Assembly: GCA_034189505.1 (NCBI GenBank)
Contig: JAXHUR010000002.1
Span: 1 to 64,000 of the forward strand
DNA: 64,000 nt
Origin: Geoalkalibacter_A sp034189505
Lineage (GTDB): Bacteria; Desulfobacterota; Desulfuromonadia; Desulfuromonadales; Geoalkalibacteraceae
Direction: 5' to 3'
The position numbers were made by a program, and so were the translations under genes. Positions 1 through 8,676 of the stretch are shown piece after piece; the stretch's first letter is position 1, and every line of letters starts with the position of its first letter. A model generated the notes under the pieces. The model searched no databases. It was not told the DNA's origin and saw only the letters and a program-made list of their open reading frames with translations.

Positions 1-149
1 TTGAAAAGACATCCACAAAACAGGCTAAATCCTCAATCTGAAAATGGTTTGACTGCCTGCGGCAACTCTTCTAAACTTGATTTTTCGACCAGACCCACCA
101 GGGTGTCGATGATTCAGGCATCATCAAAACTCCCGGAATATCCCGGCAT

Positions 150-380
150 GACGCGCACTCTTTTTTTTGATATTTCCATTGTGGACCCTGCTTATGCCGG
201 CAGCGTCGTTTATTCTTTGCTTTCGGGGGCCGGATGCGCATCCATCCAGGGGTGATCGAGGTGCAGCTGCTCCCCGCTCTGTCCACCCGTGGTTTGACGG
301 ACAAGGACAGAGGACACCTCATGGAAAAGGTGCGTCTCATCCTCGTCGGCGCTCTGACCTCCAAGAAAGGTGCACTATGA
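150..380 (+). pseudogene. degenerate 3' end of a PlsC-like acyltransferase
   Basis: The frame ending in TGA at 378-380 reads RMRIHPGVIEVQLLPALST followed by a short helical tail. This resembles the C-terminus of 1-acylglycerol-3-phosphate acyltransferases. The TGA overlaps the ATG of rnj (ATGA), as in a translationally coupled pair. Upstream the frame closes at a TGA at 168-170. A second frame reads LLMPAASFILCFRG just before, which would fit the same protein if a frame change occurred in the G5 run near 225-230. No acyltransferase HX4D motif is present. I infer a decayed or mis-assembled plsC end. The remaining bases 1-150 hold no gene I can support. Confidence 0.35.
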
Positions 381-2059
381 CGGAAAAGAACAGTTTGCCA
401 ACAGGCGAGGTGCGCTGGTTCGCCCTGGGAGGCCTGGGCGAAATCGGCATGAACATGATGGTGCTTGAATGCGGTGAAGATCTGCTGCTGGTCGACTGCG
501 GGATCATGTTCCCTGAGAGCTACATGCTGGGCATCGACCTGGTGCTTCCCGATATCAGCGCCATTGCGGACAAGGTCGACCGCATCCGCGCACTGGTGCT
601 GACCCATGGCCACGAGGATCATATCGGCGCCATCCCCTACCTGCTGCCCGCGCTGGGCTTTCCCCCCATCTACGGCAGCGGTCTGACACTCGGGCTGGTT
701 CGCAACAAGCTGCGCGAGCACGACCTGATAGACAGCGCCCACCTGCACCCGGTCAGAATGCGCGAAACAGTACGCCTGGGCACCTTCGAGGTGGAATTCT
801 TCCGCGCCGCCCATTCCATCGTCGACGGAGCGGGACTGGCGATCCGTTCACCGGCGGGGCTCATCGTGCATACCGGCGATTTTAAAATCGACAACACCCC
901 GGTCGATGGCGAACGCACCGACCTTTCCCGCCTGGCCGCCCTGGGAGACGAGGGGATCGACCTGCTGCTGTCCGACTCCACCAATGTGGAGCGCGCCGGC
1001 ACCACCCTTTCGGAGCAGGTGGTCGGGGAAGCATTCAACGCAATCATGCCACGCTGCAAGGGACTGGTTGTTATTTCAACCTTCAGCAGCAACGTTCACC
1101 GCATCCAGCAGGCCATGAACGCCGCGCGAGCCTGCGGACGCTCCATCATCCTGCACGGCCGCAGCATGGAGCAGAACTGCGCGGTGGCTCGTCAGCTCGG
1201 CTATCTTCAGGTCCCCGACGAGGCCCTGTGCGACCTGCGCGATCTGCGTGACCTCGATCGCGACAAGGTGACCATTATCACCACCGGCAGCCAGGGGGAG
1301 CCGCTGTCCGCCCTGGTGCGCATCTCGCATAACGATCACAAGCAGATTGTGCTCGAGCATGGCGACACGGTCATCCTGTCCTCCAAATTCATCCCCGGCA
1401 ACGAAAAGGCCATTGCCAATCTGATCAACAACCTTTACCGTCGAGGCGCGGAGGTGGTCTACGAAACGACCAGCGAAATCCATGTCTCCGGACACGCCGC
1501 CCAGGATGAACTCAAAACCATGCTGGCGCTGACCCGCCCGCGGCATTTCGTGCCGATCCATGGAGAATACCGCCACCTGGTTAAACACGCCCAGCTGGCT
1601 CGCACGATGGGGTTGGGCGTCAACGAAGCATTCGTGATGGGAAACGGCATGCCGGTCATCCTGAGCCGGGAGGGGGTCCGCCTCGGCGATGAGGTTGAAA
1701 CGGGGCGTGTGCTGGTGGATGGCAGAGGCGTCGGCGACGTCGGAGCGCTTGAATTGCGCGACCGACGCCATCTCGCCAATCACGGCATGGTCATGGCGGT
1801 GCTCGGCGTCAACAGCAAAAGCGGTGAGATCGTCTACGGACCCGAACTGCTGACGCGCGGATTTGTTCCCGAGGAGGAAAGCCGCGACTATCTTGAACAG
1901 GCCACCGCCGCGGTACGTGAAGTGTTGACGGAACACAGCCTGGAGGCGATTTCAGACTGGGAAGAGTTGCGGGTCGAAGTACGCAAGGCCCTGCGGCGCT
2001 TCTTCAACCGGACCATCCAGCGACGACCGCTGATCGTGCCGATCATCATGGAGCTTTGA
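377..2059 (+). CDS. rnj: ribonuclease J
   Basis: 560 residues, the usual length for RNase J, a metallo-beta-lactamase/beta-CASP nuclease with endo- and 5' exonuclease activity in RNA turnover. The metal-binding HGHEDH lies at about residues 77-82. It is followed by HTGDFKID, SDSTN, the beta-CASP segment with STFSSNVHRIQQ, GRSMEQN, TTGSQGEP, and the late HVSGHA and PIHGEYRH metal motifs, so the domain is complete. The C-terminal RNase J domain ends in a basic RRFFNRTIQRRP tail. I chose ATG 377 because AAGAAAGG lies just upstream and homology starts there; an in-frame TTG at 167 would add 70 residues of non-homologous sequence. uppP follows 43 bases downstream. Confidence 0.93.
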   Translation: MTEKNSLPTGEVRWFALGGLGEIGMNMMVLECGEDLLLVDCGIMFPESYMLGIDLVLPDISAIADKVDRIRALVLTHGHEDHIGAIPYLLPALGFPPIYGSGLTLGLVRNKLREHDLIDSAHLHPVRMRETVRLGTFEVEFFRAAHSIVDGAGLAIRSPAGLIVHTGDFKIDNTPVDGERTDLSRLAALGDEGIDLLLSDSTNVERAGTTLSEQVVGEAFNAIMPRCKGLVVISTFSSNVHRIQQAMNAARACGRSIILHGRSMEQNCAVARQLGYLQVPDEALCDLRDLRDLDRDKVTIITTGSQGEPLSALVRISHNDHKQIVLEHGDTVILSSKFIPGNEKAIANLINNLYRRGAEVVYETTSEIHVSGHAAQDELKTMLALTRPRHFVPIHGEYRHLVKHAQLARTMGLGVNEAFVMGNGMPVILSREGVRLGDEVETGRVLVDGRGVGDVGALELRDRRHLANHGMVMAVLGVNSKSGEIVYGPELLTRGFVPEEESRDYLEQATAAVREVLTEHSLEAISDWEELRVEVRKALRRFFNRTIQRRPLIVPIIMEL

Positions 2060-2102
2060 CGATCCTTTTATCAAACCGTTGACTTTTAAAGGGATAAACC
2101 AC

Positions 2103-2894
2103 ATGACACTGCTTCAAGCCCTTTTTCTTGGGACACTGCAGGGGCTCACCGAATTTCTGCCTGTTTCATCATCGGGGCACCTGGCCATTGCCCAGCACTT
2201 CCTGCCCGGTTTTGAACAGCCCGGAGTCCTGTTCGACATCATGCTGCATATCGGCACCATGATCGCGGTCATTCTCTTCTTCTGGAACGACATCGAGATG
2301 CTGGTTCAATCCCCATTCCGCCGCAGCGGAGATTCAGGCGTGCATCGCAAGATTCTGCTCCTGCTGGTGGCCGGCTCGATCCCAACGGCCATCATCGGCC
2401 TCACATTCAAGGATTTCTTTCAAGGACTATTCGAAAATCTGACGGTGGTTTCCTCCATGCTGCTGGTGACCGGCACTCTTTTGTTCATCTCCGAACGGTT
2501 CCGCCGCGGCACCCGCAAGGAGAGTCAGTTGACGATTGCGGATGCCCTGGTGGCAGGCACCGCCCAGGCTATGGCGATCATCCCCGGCATCTCCCGCTCC
2601 GGCTCCACCATCGCCAGCCTGCTGCTCAAGGGGGTGGACGGCGAAACCGCAGCGCGCTTTTCATTTCTGCTGGCGCTGCCGGCTGTATTCGGTGCCGCCA
2701 TCCTGTCGCTGGGAGATATCCGCCATGTCGCCACCGATCAGCTGCCCCTGTACCTTGCCGGCACTGCCGCCGCTTTTATCGCGGGCTATTTTTCCATTCG
2801 CTTTCTGCTGGCCATCATCCGGCGCCGGCGCCTGTTCGCCTTCGCCATCTACTGCTGGATGACAGGCGCCTTTTTCCTCAACTATTCACTCTGA
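2103..2894 (+). CDS. uppP: undecaprenyl-diphosphatase (bacitracin resistance)
   Basis: 263-residue polytopic membrane protein of the BacA/UppP family. The family dephosphorylates undecaprenyl diphosphate to recycle the lipid carrier for peptidoglycan and O-antigen. Both family signatures are present: EFLPVSSSGH at about residues 17-26 and PGISRSGSTI at about 161-170, together forming the active site. The rest is hydrophobic helices with short polar loops. ATG 2103 has AAAGGG at 2088-2093. An in-frame TTG eight codons earlier lacks a ribosome site. ftsK starts 15 bases downstream, so the two are probably co-transcribed. Confidence 0.95.
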   Translation: MTLLQALFLGTLQGLTEFLPVSSSGHLAIAQHFLPGFEQPGVLFDIMLHIGTMIAVILFFWNDIEMLVQSPFRRSGDSGVHRKILLLLVAGSIPTAIIGLTFKDFFQGLFENLTVVSSMLLVTGTLLFISERFRRGTRKESQLTIADALVAGTAQAMAIIPGISRSGSTIASLLLKGVDGETAARFSFLLALPAVFGAAILSLGDIRHVATDQLPLYLAGTAAAFIAGYFSIRFLLAIIRRRRLFAFAIYCWMTGAFFLNYSL

Positions 2895-2909
2895 ATCGAC
2901 GGATAAGGG

Positions 2910-5201
2910 ATGAGTGACGAAACTTCGAAAACCCGCCGCGTGACCCTGCGCAAGGAGATTGCCGGCCTGATCTGGCTGGCTCTCGGCCTTTTTCTGCTGC
3001 TCTGCCAGGTGTCCTTCAATCAGGGCGACCCTTCCTGGAACACCAGCATCAGGCCCGATGAGATCAGCAATCTCGGCGGGGTGGTCGGCGCCTACCTTGC
3101 GGACATCCTGTTCCAGACCTTTGGGCTGCCCGCCCTGCTGCTGCCTCTCGCCTGCTTCCTGGTGGCCTGGCGTCTGCTGCGCATGCGCGAGGTGCGGTTT
3201 CGCCTGCAGCGCACCCTGGCCTTTTTCGCTCTGCTGCTGTCGCTGGCAGGGCTGCTGGCGCTGCGCTTCAAGGAGATCCCCCTGTTCGGTTCGACCCTTG
3301 ATGAGGCGGGCGGGGCCGCGGGCCGGATACTGGTCTACTCCCTGTCAAGCCTGCTCAACATCACCGGCACCGCTATTGTGCTGAGTGTTTTCTTCCTCGT
3401 CTCCCTGATGCTTTCCACGCGTTTTTCCCTGGTCCTTTTCCTCTCCGATCGTCTTGACCGGCTCGGGCGGCGAATCGAACAACGCCGCGATCAGCGATCC
3501 GCCCGCAGGCAGCAGAAAGCCAAAGAGAAGGGGGAGCGGCTCGAGAAGGGCCCTGTCATCGCCCAGCCCGTACCGCACCCGAAGTCATCGGCGAACGATT
3601 CTTCGAAAAAGAAAAAAAAGAGAAAAAAAGACGACCCCGAGCTGCAGGAGCATTTTGAATTTCTTGAACCTTCCGGGACCTATCACCGCCCATCCCTGTC
3701 GCTGCTCGATCACGACGGCGGCCCTGCTCCTGAGGTAGATCGCGAATCGCTGATGGCCAACGCGCGCCTGCTGGAGAACAAGCTCAAGGACTTCGGCGTC
3801 GAAGGGGAAGTTGCTGAAGTCAAGCCGGGGCCCGTGGTCACCATGTACGAATTCGCACCGGCCCCCGGCGTCAAGGTCAACAAGATCGCCGGGCTCTCCG
3901 ACGATCTCTCCATGGCGCTGCGTGCCATGTCGATCCGTATTGTCGCCCCCATTCCCGGCCGCGGCGTAGTGGGAATCGAGATCCCCAACCGCGAGCGTGA
4001 AACCGTATGGCTCAAGGACATCTTCGAGTCGGACGTCTTTCAGAAAGCGGGGGGGCGTCTGCCCATGGCCCTGGGGAAGGATATCTTCGGCGGCACGGTG
4101 GTCTCCGACCTGGCGAAAATGCCTCATCTGCTGGTGGCCGGCTCCACCGGCAGCGGCAAGTCGGTCTCCATCAACACCATGGTGCTCTCCCTGCTCTATC
4201 GCGCCACCCCGGAAGAGGTGCGCATCATCATGGTCGACCCCAAGATGCTCGAACTCTCCATTTACGAGGGGATTCCTCATCTGCTGCTGCCGGTGGTGAC
4301 CAATCCCAAGAAGGCCGCTCTCGCCCTCAACTGGGCGGTGCGGGAGATGGAACGGCGCTATCGGCTGATGGCCGACAAAGGGGTCCGCAACATCGACGGC
4401 TACAACAAGAAACTGGCCCGCGAGGAGAAGGAACTCGCCGAACGGAAAACCCAGGCCAACGGCGAAGACGAAGCCGTCGATATGATGGAGAATGATCTGC
4501 CGGAGGTCGAACCGGTCGAGGGCGAAGAACTCGAACACGGCCACCTGCCCTACATCGTGGTCATTGTCGACGAGCTGGCCGACCTGATGATGGTGGCGGG
4601 GCGCGAGATCGAGGAAGCTATCGCGCGCCTGGCGCAGATGGCCCGCGCCGCCGGCATTCACCTGATTCTTGCCACCCAGCGGCCGTCCGTCGACGTCATC
4701 ACCGGCCTGATCAAAGCCAACTTCCCGACCCGTATCTCGTTCAAGGTGTTCTCGCGCACCGACTCGCGCACTATCCTCGACTCCATGGGGGCCGAAACCC
4801 TGCTCGGCATGGGCGATATGCTCTTTCTCCCGCCCGGCACCGGAGCCCTGCAGAGGGTGCACGGCGCTTTTGTCAGCGAGATGGAGGTACAGCGCGTCGT
4901 TGAATTTCTCAAGAAACAGGGCGAGCCTGAATACGACAAATCGATTCTGGAAACGCCCGCCGGCGGTGAAGGCAACGGCGGCAGCGACGACGAGCAAGAG
5001 GACGAAAAGTGGGACGAAGCCCTCGCGCTGGTGGCCGACACCCGGCAGGCCTCCATCTCCATGCTGCAGCGCCGCCTGCGGGTCGGCTACAACCGCGCCG
5101 CACGCATGATCGAAAAAATGGAGCAGGAAGGTATCGTCGGGCCGTCGGACGGCACCAGCAAACCGCGCGAAGTCTTCCTCAACCGCATCGAACCGCGGTA
5201 A
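2910..5201 (+). CDS. ftsK: DNA translocase FtsK/SpoIIIE
   Basis: 763 residues. The N-terminal part (about 1-180) has four or five hydrophobic segments that anchor the protein at the septum. A basic, lysine-rich linker lies near residue 230. The motor follows, with Walker A GSTGSGKS at 411-418 and Walker B IVVIVDELADLMM, then the ATQRPSVDVITG segment typical of the family. The C-terminal gamma winged helix (about 700-758) contains SMLQRRLRVGYNRAARMIE, which in FtsK reads KOPS sites and activates XerCD. The protein pumps chromosome ends through the closing septum so that dimers can be resolved. All catalytic motifs are intact. Confidence 0.95.
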   Translation: MSDETSKTRRVTLRKEIAGLIWLALGLFLLLCQVSFNQGDPSWNTSIRPDEISNLGGVVGAYLADILFQTFGLPALLLPLACFLVAWRLLRMREVRFRLQRTLAFFALLLSLAGLLALRFKEIPLFGSTLDEAGGAAGRILVYSLSSLLNITGTAIVLSVFFLVSLMLSTRFSLVLFLSDRLDRLGRRIEQRRDQRSARRQQKAKEKGERLEKGPVIAQPVPHPKSSANDSSKKKKKRKKDDPELQEHFEFLEPSGTYHRPSLSLLDHDGGPAPEVDRESLMANARLLENKLKDFGVEGEVAEVKPGPVVTMYEFAPAPGVKVNKIAGLSDDLSMALRAMSIRIVAPIPGRGVVGIEIPNRERETVWLKDIFESDVFQKAGGRLPMALGKDIFGGTVVSDLAKMPHLLVAGSTGSGKSVSINTMVLSLLYRATPEEVRIIMVDPKMLELSIYEGIPHLLLPVVTNPKKAALALNWAVREMERRYRLMADKGVRNIDGYNKKLAREEKELAERKTQANGEDEAVDMMENDLPEVEPVEGEELEHGHLPYIVVIVDELADLMMVAGREIEEAIARLAQMARAAGIHLILATQRPSVDVITGLIKANFPTRISFKVFSRTDSRTILDSMGAETLLGMGDMLFLPPGTGALQRVHGAFVSEMEVQRVVEFLKKQGEPEYDKSILETPAGGEGNGGSDDEQEDEKWDEALALVADTRQASISMLQRRLRVGYNRAARMIEKMEQEGIVGPSDGTSKPREVFLNRIEPR

Positions 5202-5254
5202 GAAAGGTCTTTGCTGCCGGCCGGCCTGCATCAGGAGGAGGTCAACCCACAGCC

Positions 5255-6343
5255 ATGGCTCAATCGACAGCACATGAACGACAGGTTCTCGACCTGTGTC
5301 TGGCCTCCCTGCATGCCCTGCCGGACTGCCGGCCGGAATTCATTCCCGCGCCGGAACCTGAAGCCGGCGGCACGCTGGAGATGCATGGCTCATGGGGCTG
5401 CTGCCGCTACCGGATCGTTGCGGTGACCCGCATGACACCACAGGCAGCCGAACTGTCCGTTCACCGTCACCGGCTTGATCCGCCATCGATTCCCCCTCTG
5501 ATTATGACGGATTACGTTTCTCCCGGCTGCGGCGAGACCCTGCGCCAGGAGGGAATCGAATACATCGACACCGCCGGCAACGCTTTTTTGCGCCAGCCCG
5601 GTCTACTGGTTGAAATCAGCGGTCGCAAAAAAGCCTCCCGCACCCCCAAGGCAGGGCGCGGCTTTCAGCCGACCGGCCTGCGCCTGATCCACCTGCTGCT
5701 GCGAAAGCCCGAGGCACTAAACTGGAGCTACCGGCGGCTCAGCAAGGAGGCCGGCCTCGCCCTCGGCGCCGTCGGGCCGGTGCTGAAAGAGCTTCAGCAG
5801 CGCGGTTTTGCCCAGACCGACGACAACGGACGGCTGCACCTGCGCAACCGCACCGAGCTTTTCCATCGCTGGGAGATCGGCTATCTCGAGCGGCTGCGCC
5901 CCAAGCTGCTGCTTGACACCTGCCGCCCCGCCGCAGACCTGGCGCTCACCGCCCTGCCTGACCTGATCGTCAAACAGGGGCTTCAGGGGCAACTGCAGGT
6001 CGGCGGTGAACTTGGAGCGGCGCTGGTGCTGCAGGGCACACGCCCTCAGCGGGCGACACTGCACATTCAGGACGATCCGCTCGCCCTGATGCTGCGCCTG
6101 CGGCTGATGCCGGATGCCGGCGGCAACATTTCTCTGCTGCGGACCCTTGATCCGCGCCGGGGCAAAGATCCGAACAATGCGCGCCTGACGCTGGCCGATC
6201 CGCTGCTGCTTCACGCCGAAACCACCGGCGGCGGCAACCACGCCGACGAGTTGGCGCAGCAGATTTATCAGCGCTACCTGGCGCGCCACCTGTCACCACG
6301 CTCAACACAACAATCTCAGGATGCCACCCATGAATCCGGATAA
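5255..6343 (+). CDS. AbiEi-like winged-helix protein (type IV antitoxin family), no toxin partner
   Basis: 362 residues. A winged-helix segment lies at about 136-202, with WSYRRLSKEAGLALGAV as the likely recognition region. It is preceded by a beta-rich part with EYIDTAGNAFLRQPG and followed by a nucleotidyltransferase-like C-terminal half. This layout is like proteins annotated as type IV toxin-antitoxin AbiEi regulators in Geobacter relatives. AbiEi antitoxins normally repress an abiE operon, but no AbiEii toxin lies nearby. The gene instead overlaps larB by 14 bases. AGGAGGAGGT at 5233-5242 supports ATG 5255. Family assignment is from memory of the motif pattern; the function here is unknown. 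Confidence 0.6.
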   Translation: MAQSTAHERQVLDLCLASLHALPDCRPEFIPAPEPEAGGTLEMHGSWGCCRYRIVAVTRMTPQAAELSVHRHRLDPPSIPPLIMTDYVSPGCGETLRQEGIEYIDTAGNAFLRQPGLLVEISGRKKASRTPKAGRGFQPTGLRLIHLLLRKPEALNWSYRRLSKEAGLALGAVGPVLKELQQRGFAQTDDNGRLHLRNRTELFHRWEIGYLERLRPKLLLDTCRPAADLALTALPDLIVKQGLQGQLQVGGELGAALVLQGTRPQRATLHIQDDPLALMLRLRLMPDAGGNISLLRTLDPRRGKDPNNARLTLADPLLLHAETTGGGNHADELAQQIYQRYLARHLSPRSTQQSQDATHESG

Positions 6344-7088
6344 ACTCAAAGAAATGCTGACCGACCTGCGTGACGGCCGACTCAGCGTCGAGCAAAGCAT
6401 CGAGCGCCTGAAACATCTTCCCTTCGAGGATATCGGCATCGCCACGATCGATCATCACCGCAGCCTGCGCCAGGGCGCCGCCGAAGTCATCTTCGGTGAA
6501 GGAAAATCCGTTTCCCAGCTGATCAATATCGTCACCCGCATGCAGCGGAGCGACAGCAACATCCTGGTGACTCGCCTGAGCAGCGAAAAAGCGGAAGACC
6601 TTCTGGCCCTGTTTCCGGCCGGCGAATATGATGCCGACGGGCGCATATTCACCCTCCTGCAGGCTCCCATCGTCCCCCGCGGACGCGGCAGAATCGCCGT
6701 TGTCGCCGCCGGCACCTCCGACCTGCCGGTCGCGCGCGAAGCCACCGTCACCGCGCGAATGCTGGGGCACCAGGTTGAAGAGATCGTCGACGTGGGCGTC
6801 GCCGGGCTGCACCGGCTGCTGGCGCGCACCGAAAGCCTGCAGCGCGCCGCGGTGGTAATCGTGGTGGCGGGGATGGAAGGCGCGCTCCCCTCCGTGGTCG
6901 GGGGGCTGGTGTCGGCACCGGTCATCGCCGTACCCACCTCCATCGGCTACGGCGCCGCCTTCAACGGCATCGCCGCTCTGCTCGGCATGCTCAACTCCTG
7001 CGCATCCGGCCTGACGGTGGTCAATATCGACAACGGCTTCGGCGCCGCTTTCGCCGCCCATCGCATCAACCTGCAGGAGAATTCATGA
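6330..7088 (+). CDS. larB: nickel-pincer cofactor biosynthesis protein LarB
   Basis: 252 residues. LarB carboxylates the pyridinium ring of nicotinic acid adenine dinucleotide and hydrolyses it, the first step of the nickel-pincer nucleotide made for lactate racemase-type enzymes. The C-terminal half has the PurE-like fold signature, with VVAAGTSDLPVAREA, VVIVVAGMEGALPSVVGG and the LNSC motif. Cys224 matches the catalytic cysteine known in LarB. ATG 6330 has CAGG 9 bases upstream and is preferred to ATG 6321. The gene overlaps the AbiEi-like gene upstream and shares ATGA with larC downstream. larA and larE are not in the window. Confidence 0.9.
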   Translation: MNPDKLKEMLTDLRDGRLSVEQSIERLKHLPFEDIGIATIDHHRSLRQGAAEVIFGEGKSVSQLINIVTRMQRSDSNILVTRLSSEKAEDLLALFPAGEYDADGRIFTLLQAPIVPRGRGRIAVVAAGTSDLPVAREATVTARMLGHQVEEIVDVGVAGLHRLLARTESLQRAAVVIVVAGMEGALPSVVGGLVSAPVIAVPTSIGYGAAFNGIAALLGMLNSCASGLTVVNIDNGFGAAFAAHRINLQENS

Positions 7089-8293
7089 AGACGCTGTTTC
7101 TCGACACCTTCAGCGGCATCTCCGGCGACATGATGCTGGGCCTCATGGTCGATCTCGGCGTCGATGAACTGGAACTCAAAAGCCTCCTGAAAAAACTGTC
7201 GCTGGCAGACTACGAGATCGAGTGGAAAAAAGAGAGCCGTTCAGGGATCGCCGGCAGCCGCTGTCTGATCCGTACAACGGCCGCCCAGCCCCACCGCAGC
7301 TGGCACGACATCGACGCCATGCTGGCCGCGGCCGACCTGCCTCACGCAGCAAAAGAGCTGGCGCGGCGCATTTTCCTGCGCATCGGGCACGCCGAGGCCC
7401 ATATCCATGATACAACCCTCGACCGGGTTCACTTTCATGAAGTGGGAGCGGTGGATTCCATCCTCGATGTGGTCGGCGCCGCACTGGGCTGGCACCTGCT
7501 GGGGGAGCCGGAAGTGTTGTGCGCCCCCCTGCCGCTGACCCGCGGCTTCATCAGGTGCGCTCACGGCAACCTGCCTCTGCCGGCACCGGCGACCGCCGAG
7601 ATTCTGGCCGGAAGCCCGGTCACCCACGATGACGCCGGACAGGAACTGGTGACGCCGACCGGTGCCGCAATTGCCGTGGAAATGGCCACCTTTTCCCCGC
7701 TGCCGGATATGACCCTGTCGCGCACCGGGTATGGCGTCGGCGGTCGCGACCTGCCCGATCGCCCCAACCTGCTGCGCGGATTCCTCGGGGACCGCAACTG
7801 TGAAAGCACTGCACAGCACGTTGAGGTTCTGGAAACGCACCTTGACGACGTCAACCCCGAATGGCTCGGCGCACTGATGGAAGATCTTCTGCATCAGGGC
7901 GCCCTCGATGTCGCCTATTCTCCGCTGCAGATGAAAAAAAACCGCCCCGGCATCAGGATCACCGTCCTGGCCCCGTTGGGACAGGGCGCAGAGTGCGCCC
8001 GCCGATTGCTGCATGAAAGCAGCGCCGCCGGGGTGCGCCGGCAGATCTGGGAGCGCTTCACCCTGGCGCGCGAGTCCCGCACGATCGACACCGAGCTGGG
8101 TGCGGCGCAGGTCAAGCTGCTGCGCGACGGCGGGAAACTGCTGCGCATCACGCCGGAGTTTGAAAGCTGCCGGACGCTGTCGCGAACCACCGGTCGCCCG
8201 CTGCCGGAAATCTATCGGCTGGTGGAGCGCGCCGCGGACGGCCTGTTTTCAGCTGAAAGGAACCAAGGGGCCACTCCGGGAGAGGTTCAATGA
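7085..8293 (+). CDS. larC: nickel insertion protein LarC (pincer cofactor nickel chelatase)
   Basis: 402 residues, the length of full-length LarC. LarC is a CTP-dependent cyclometallase that inserts nickel into the bis-thiocarboxylated pincer nucleotide. The N-terminus DTFSGISGDMMLG and the histidine-rich HFHEVGAVDSILDVVG segment are family hallmarks. The C-terminal part with ETHLDDVNPEWLG and the METHOD-like THLDD region is also present, so LarC1 and LarC2 are fused in one frame, unlike the frameshifted lactobacillar gene. Start ATG 7085 overlaps the larB stop and the stop overlaps the pgpA start, which indicates translational coupling. Confidence 0.9.
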   Translation: MKTLFLDTFSGISGDMMLGLMVDLGVDELELKSLLKKLSLADYEIEWKKESRSGIAGSRCLIRTTAAQPHRSWHDIDAMLAAADLPHAAKELARRIFLRIGHAEAHIHDTTLDRVHFHEVGAVDSILDVVGAALGWHLLGEPEVLCAPLPLTRGFIRCAHGNLPLPAPATAEILAGSPVTHDDAGQELVTPTGAAIAVEMATFSPLPDMTLSRTGYGVGGRDLPDRPNLLRGFLGDRNCESTAQHVEVLETHLDDVNPEWLGALMEDLLHQGALDVAYSPLQMKKNRPGIRITVLAPLGQGAECARRLLHESSAAGVRRQIWERFTLARESRTIDTELGAAQVKLLRDGGKLLRITPEFESCRTLSRTTGRPLPEIYRLVERAADGLFSAERNQGATPGEVQ

Positions 8294-8576
8294 AACGTTT
8301 CATTCTGCTGCTGGCGACCAACGGCGGCCTCGGTTATTTTCCGCGCGCGCCGGGCACCGTCGGTACCCTGGCCGGGATTCCCGTTTATGCCCTGCTCTCG
8401 CGTCTGTCCACCCCTCTTTACCTGCTGACGTGGCTGGCGCTGGTGGCGCTGGCCTGCTGGGCAGCAACCCATGCGGGGCGTATTTTCGGCGTGATCGATG
8501 ATCGCCGCATTGTCATCGATGAACTTGTCGGTTATCTTGTGGCGGTGGCCCTTGTGCCCTTTTCCTGGACTGCGGC
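8290..8576 (+). CDS. pgpA: phosphatidylglycerophosphatase A, 5' part (cut by scaffold gap)
   Basis: The first 95 codons of PgpA, which dephosphorylates phosphatidylglycerophosphate to phosphatidylglycerol in the membrane. Diagnostic segments are APGTVGTLAG near the N-terminus and RRIVIDELVGY, matching the conserved acidic motif of the family, separated by a hydrophobic helix. ATG 8290 overlaps the larC stop. The reading frame runs into a block of 100 N at 8577; the family is usually about 155-170 residues, so roughly the last 60-75 codons are missing. The open frame across the N block into cinA is an artefact, not a fusion. Confidence 0.85.
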
Positions 8577-8676
8577 NNNNNNNNNNNNNNNNNNNNNNNN
8601 NNNNNNNNNNNNNNNNNNNNNNNNNNNNNNNNNNNNNNNNNNNNNNNNNNNNNNNNNNNNNNNNNNNNNNNNNNNN
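8577..8676. other. scaffold gap (100 N)
   Basis: Exactly 100 unresolved bases, the conventional placeholder for a gap of unknown length. The true gap must hold at least the end of pgpA and the 5' part of cinA (roughly 400 bases of its MoaB-like domain), so the real distance is larger than 100. Confidence 0.97.

Noticed and set aside
3585..5273. Long minus-strand frame of 562 codons opposite ftsK
   Set aside because: It is a shadow of the codon bias of the intact ftsK gene; its sequence shows no family motif and no ribosome site.
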